Notes under the pieces: model-generated
Told to the model about the DNA's origin: nothing
The model's input: only the letters and a program-made list of their open reading frames with translations
Database searches by the model: none
Position numbers and translations under genes: made by a program
Origin: JACNKV01 sp964645915
GTDB taxonomy: Bacteria; Fidelibacterota; Marinisomatia; Marinisomatales; JACNKV01
NCBI GenBank assembly: GCA_964645915.1
Contig: CAZYDH010000004.1
Location: 62,001 to 126,000 of the forward strand
DNA length: 64,000 nucleotides
Reading direction: 5' to 3'
Part shown: positions 62,446 through 64,000 of the stretch, in pieces
Position numbering within the stretch: position 1 is the first letter of the stretch
How the letters are laid out: every line of letters starts with the position of its first letter

Positions 62446-62996
62446 TGCTCATCATTGTTATAATTCAATAAATGCTTCCGTAACGTTTCGATAGCATTAT
62501 CATACTGATCTTGCCCTTTTATAATCCATTCAATGGCTTCTCTTAATGCTCCACTTCCACCCGGTTTTTCTGTTACAAATACTGCAGACTTTTTCACAAG
62601 CTCGTGTCCATTATCTACCGATATTGGGATTCCCACTTTTTCCATAATGATTAAATCAATTAGTCCATCACCTAAGTAAGCTATCTCATCATCTTCAAGA
62701 TTATATTTTTTCTTTAGTTCCTCATACGGTGGAAGTTTATTAAGGGTTCCATTATAAACATCTTCTATTTTCAGTTCATCTGCTCTTGCTTGTGTAGCTT
62801 CGGAATACCTGCCGGACAGTAAGGCGATATTGATCCCGACAGCTCGAGCAAAAGCGACACCGGCTCCGTCTTCAACAGAGAACTTCTTCATTTCCAATCC
62901 ATTTGATCCTTTATAGACTGATCCATCAGTTAATACACCATCAACATCAGAAATGATCATTTTTATTTTCTTTAATTTTTCTTTTAGATCTTTCAT
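62442..62996 (-). CDS. kdsC: 3-deoxy-D-manno-octulosonate 8-phosphate phosphatase KdsC
   Basis: HAD-superfamily enzyme that removes phosphate from KDO-8-P in lipid A-core synthesis. The 184 residues show motif I IISDVDGVLTDGSVY (nucleophile Asp), EDGAGVAFARAVGINIALLSGRYSEAT (motif II region), and the motif III/IV stretch AYLGDGLIDL. No cap domain, as in C0-type HAD. The start is ATG 62996, which overlaps the kdsA stop (TGATG); a TTG one codon earlier is less likely. KdsA and KdsC act in sequence. Confidence 0.95.
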   Translation of the reverse strand: MKDLKEKLKKIKMIISDVDGVLTDGSVYKGSNGLEMKKFSVEDGAGVAFARAVGINIALLSGRYSEATQARADELKIEDVYNGTLNKLPPYEELKKKYNLEDDEIAYLGDGLIDLIIMEKVGIPISVDNGHELVKKSAVFVTEKPGGSGALREAIEWIIKGQDQYDNAIETLRKHLLNYNNDEQ

Positions 62997-63811
62997 CAAT
63001 GTATTACATCCCAGATTCGTTTTGATTGTTCCAATAAATTTTCAAGTTGATCCAATGGCCATTGTGTATTTGCATCAGATAACGCTTTTTCAACATCATC
63101 ATGGACTTCAATAAATAATCCGTCACATCCCGCTGCAATAGCACTTCGAGTCATCGTTGGTATAAACTCTCTTAATCCACCTGTAGTTTTACCGGATAAA
63201 CCAGGTGATTGGGCGCTATGTGTTGCATCAAAAATAACAGGCTGCCCGGTCTCTTGCATAATAGGAATCGATCTCATATCTACAATCAGATTATCATAGC
63301 CATACATCGAACCTCGTTCAGTCAACACGATAGAATCATTCCCAATTTGTTTTGCTTTTTCAACCGTATATTTCATTTTATTCGGGCTTAAAAACTGTCC
63401 TTTTTTGATGTTGACGGGTTTACCGGTCTCTGCGGTTGCAATAATTAAGTCCGTTTGGCGACATAAAAATGCCGGGATCTGAAGCATATCCACTATTTCA
63501 GAAACCATTTTTGCCTGTGAAGGATGATGAACGTCTGTTATTATCGGAACATCAATTTGGGTTTTAACCTCTTGCAATATTCGAAGTCCTTCTTCAATTC
63601 CTGGACCTCGGGGAGAGTCAATCGATGTGCGATTTGCTTTATCAAATGAACTCTTGTAAATGTATTGGATTCCCAATTTTTCAGCAATGTTTTTAATGGT
63701 TTCTGCAATCATCAATGCATGGTCTTTGCTCTCAATAACGCAAGGACCGGCAATGATCGGTAACATATTACCACCGATCAGAACATCATTTATGTTGACC
63801 GTATTTTTCAT
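62996..63811 (-). CDS. kdsA: KDO-8-phosphate synthase KdsA
   Basis: Condenses arabinose-5-phosphate and phosphoenolpyruvate to KDO-8-P. The 271 residues include PIIAGPCVIESKDHAL, YKSSFDKANRTSIDSPRGPG, TDVHHPSQAK, IPAFLCRQTDLI, NIKKGQFLSP, LTERGSMYGYDNL, FDATHSAQSPG and EVHDDVEKALSD. The presence of a Cys in AGPCVIE is the metal-dependent class mark. The start is ATG 63811, with GGAG 5 bases before it and overlapping the pyrG stop (ATGA), not the GTG at 63829. Confidence 0.96.
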   Translation of the reverse strand: MKNTVNINDVLIGGNMLPIIAGPCVIESKDHALMIAETIKNIAEKLGIQYIYKSSFDKANRTSIDSPRGPGIEEGLRILQEVKTQIDVPIITDVHHPSQAKMVSEIVDMLQIPAFLCRQTDLIIATAETGKPVNIKKGQFLSPNKMKYTVEKAKQIGNDSIVLTERGSMYGYDNLIVDMRSIPIMQETGQPVIFDATHSAQSPGLSGKTTGGLREFIPTMTRSAIAAGCDGLFIEVHDDVEKALSDANTQWPLDQLENLLEQSKRIWDVIH

Positions 63812-64000
63812 AAATTCTCCTCTCGACACTCGATCGTGGCCTTCACAAAATCACGGAATAACGGATGAGCTCTGTTTACTCGGCTTTTCAATTCCGGGTG
63901 GAACTGTCCTGCGACAAACCAAGGATGATCAGGTAGTTCGATAATCTCTACTAAATTCAGGTCAGGATTTACTCCTGTGATCTTCAGTCCGTGTTTTAAT
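63808..64000 (-). CDS. pyrG: CTP synthase, C-terminal end only (5' part beyond the window)
   Basis: The last 63 or so residues of PyrG in frame to a TGA at 63808-63810. Visible sequence: LKHGLKITGVNPDLNLVEI, then DHPWFVAGQFHPELKSR and AHPLFRDFVKATIE. The GQFHPELKSR motif with its His-Pro-Glu belongs to the glutamine amidotransferase triad of CTP synthase. The gene runs in from beyond base 64000. pyrG-kdsA is a common gene order, and the stop overlaps the kdsA start by 4 bp (ATGA). Confidence 0.93.
   Translation of the reverse strand, partial: LKHGLKITGVNPDLNLVEIIELPDHPWFVAGQFHPELKSRVNRAHPLFRDFVKATIECREENL

Noticed and set aside
63812..63829. GTG start for kdsA
   Set aside because: The ATG at 63811 has GGAG upstream and overlaps the pyrG stop as ATGA, the pattern of this operon.
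1..64000. tRNA, rRNA, transposase, integrase, phage or CRISPR features
   Set aside because: All gaps between genes were read; only the 335-bp region at 41897-42231 exceeds 300 bp, and no cloverleaf, terminal repeat pair or array was seen. A covariance-model scan would be decisive for small RNAs.

Overview
The window reads as one scaffold of an AT-rich, Gram-negative-type bacterium (roughly 35-40% G+C by eye) of the Fibrobacterota-Chlorobi-Bacteroidota superphylum, most likely Candidatus Marinimicrobia (SAR406) or a close relative. The grounds are seven secreted proteins or protein parts ending in a 'YPNPFNP'-type C-terminal sorting domain (type IX secretion tail), lipopolysaccharide genes (kdsA, kdsC, lptB, lptC), and genes packed in overlapping operons. 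The taxonomic call is inference. A 100-N scaffold gap with a 55-bp overlap on each side points to a short-read (probably metagenomic) assembly. No rRNA, tRNA, CRISPR array or insertion sequence was recognised. || Layout. 1-3 kb: 3' part of glycyl-tRNA synthetase and a secreted gamma-glutamyltransferase. 2.9-8.0 kb (minus): rlmN, purine nucleoside phosphorylase, M20 amidohydrolase, a 50-residue membrane protein, YjbQ and a uridine-kinase-like nucleoside kinase in one tight run. 8.1-10 kb: MoxR ATPase and DUF58 protein, closed by a strong bidirectional terminator. 10-12.1 kb (minus): TPR lipoprotein and PfkB sugar kinase. 12.2-19.1 kb (plus): phosphoesterase, cysteine desulfurase with mnmA (tRNA 2-thiouridine), a small secreted protein with a LytR_C protein, rsfS with argS, and MarC. 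|| 19.1-25.4 kb (minus): an SOS mutagenesis block, lexA-imuB-dnaE2, followed by an SRAP (HMCES/YedK) protein and a sirtuin that appears to start with ATT. The lexA promoter is clear and carries an 11-bp-period direct repeat that is a candidate operator. || 25.4-49.4 kb is the accessory part. Small secreted proteins (one broken by an in-frame TGA) converge on a seven-gene minus-strand operon: pgsB, pgsC and a poly-gamma-glutamate system protein, then an unknown exported protein, a predicted outer-membrane barrel, a lipoprotein and a 1008-residue repeat protein with a sorting tail. This looks like a poly-gamma-glutamate synthesis and export system adapted to a two-membrane cell, and is the best candidate for an undescribed system here. 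Upstream lie two large gingipain-like (C25) proteins without the usual catalytic histidine, an M14 carboxypeptidase and a phosphoesterase, all with sorting tails. The promoter region between the divergent C25 and M14 genes has two inverted repeats built on TGTGA/TCACA. || 49.4-55 kb: a nitroreductase-like protein, then a three-gene minus-strand operon encoding a DAK2-DegV fusion (fatty acid kinase FakA plus FakB in one chain), a GMC oxidoreductase and an aldehyde dehydrogenase. Together these could take fatty alcohols to acyl phosphate. 55-64 kb (minus): argF, hflK-hflC-hslV-hslU, and the conserved envelope cluster pyrG (partial)-kdsA-kdsC-lptC-lptB-rpoN.
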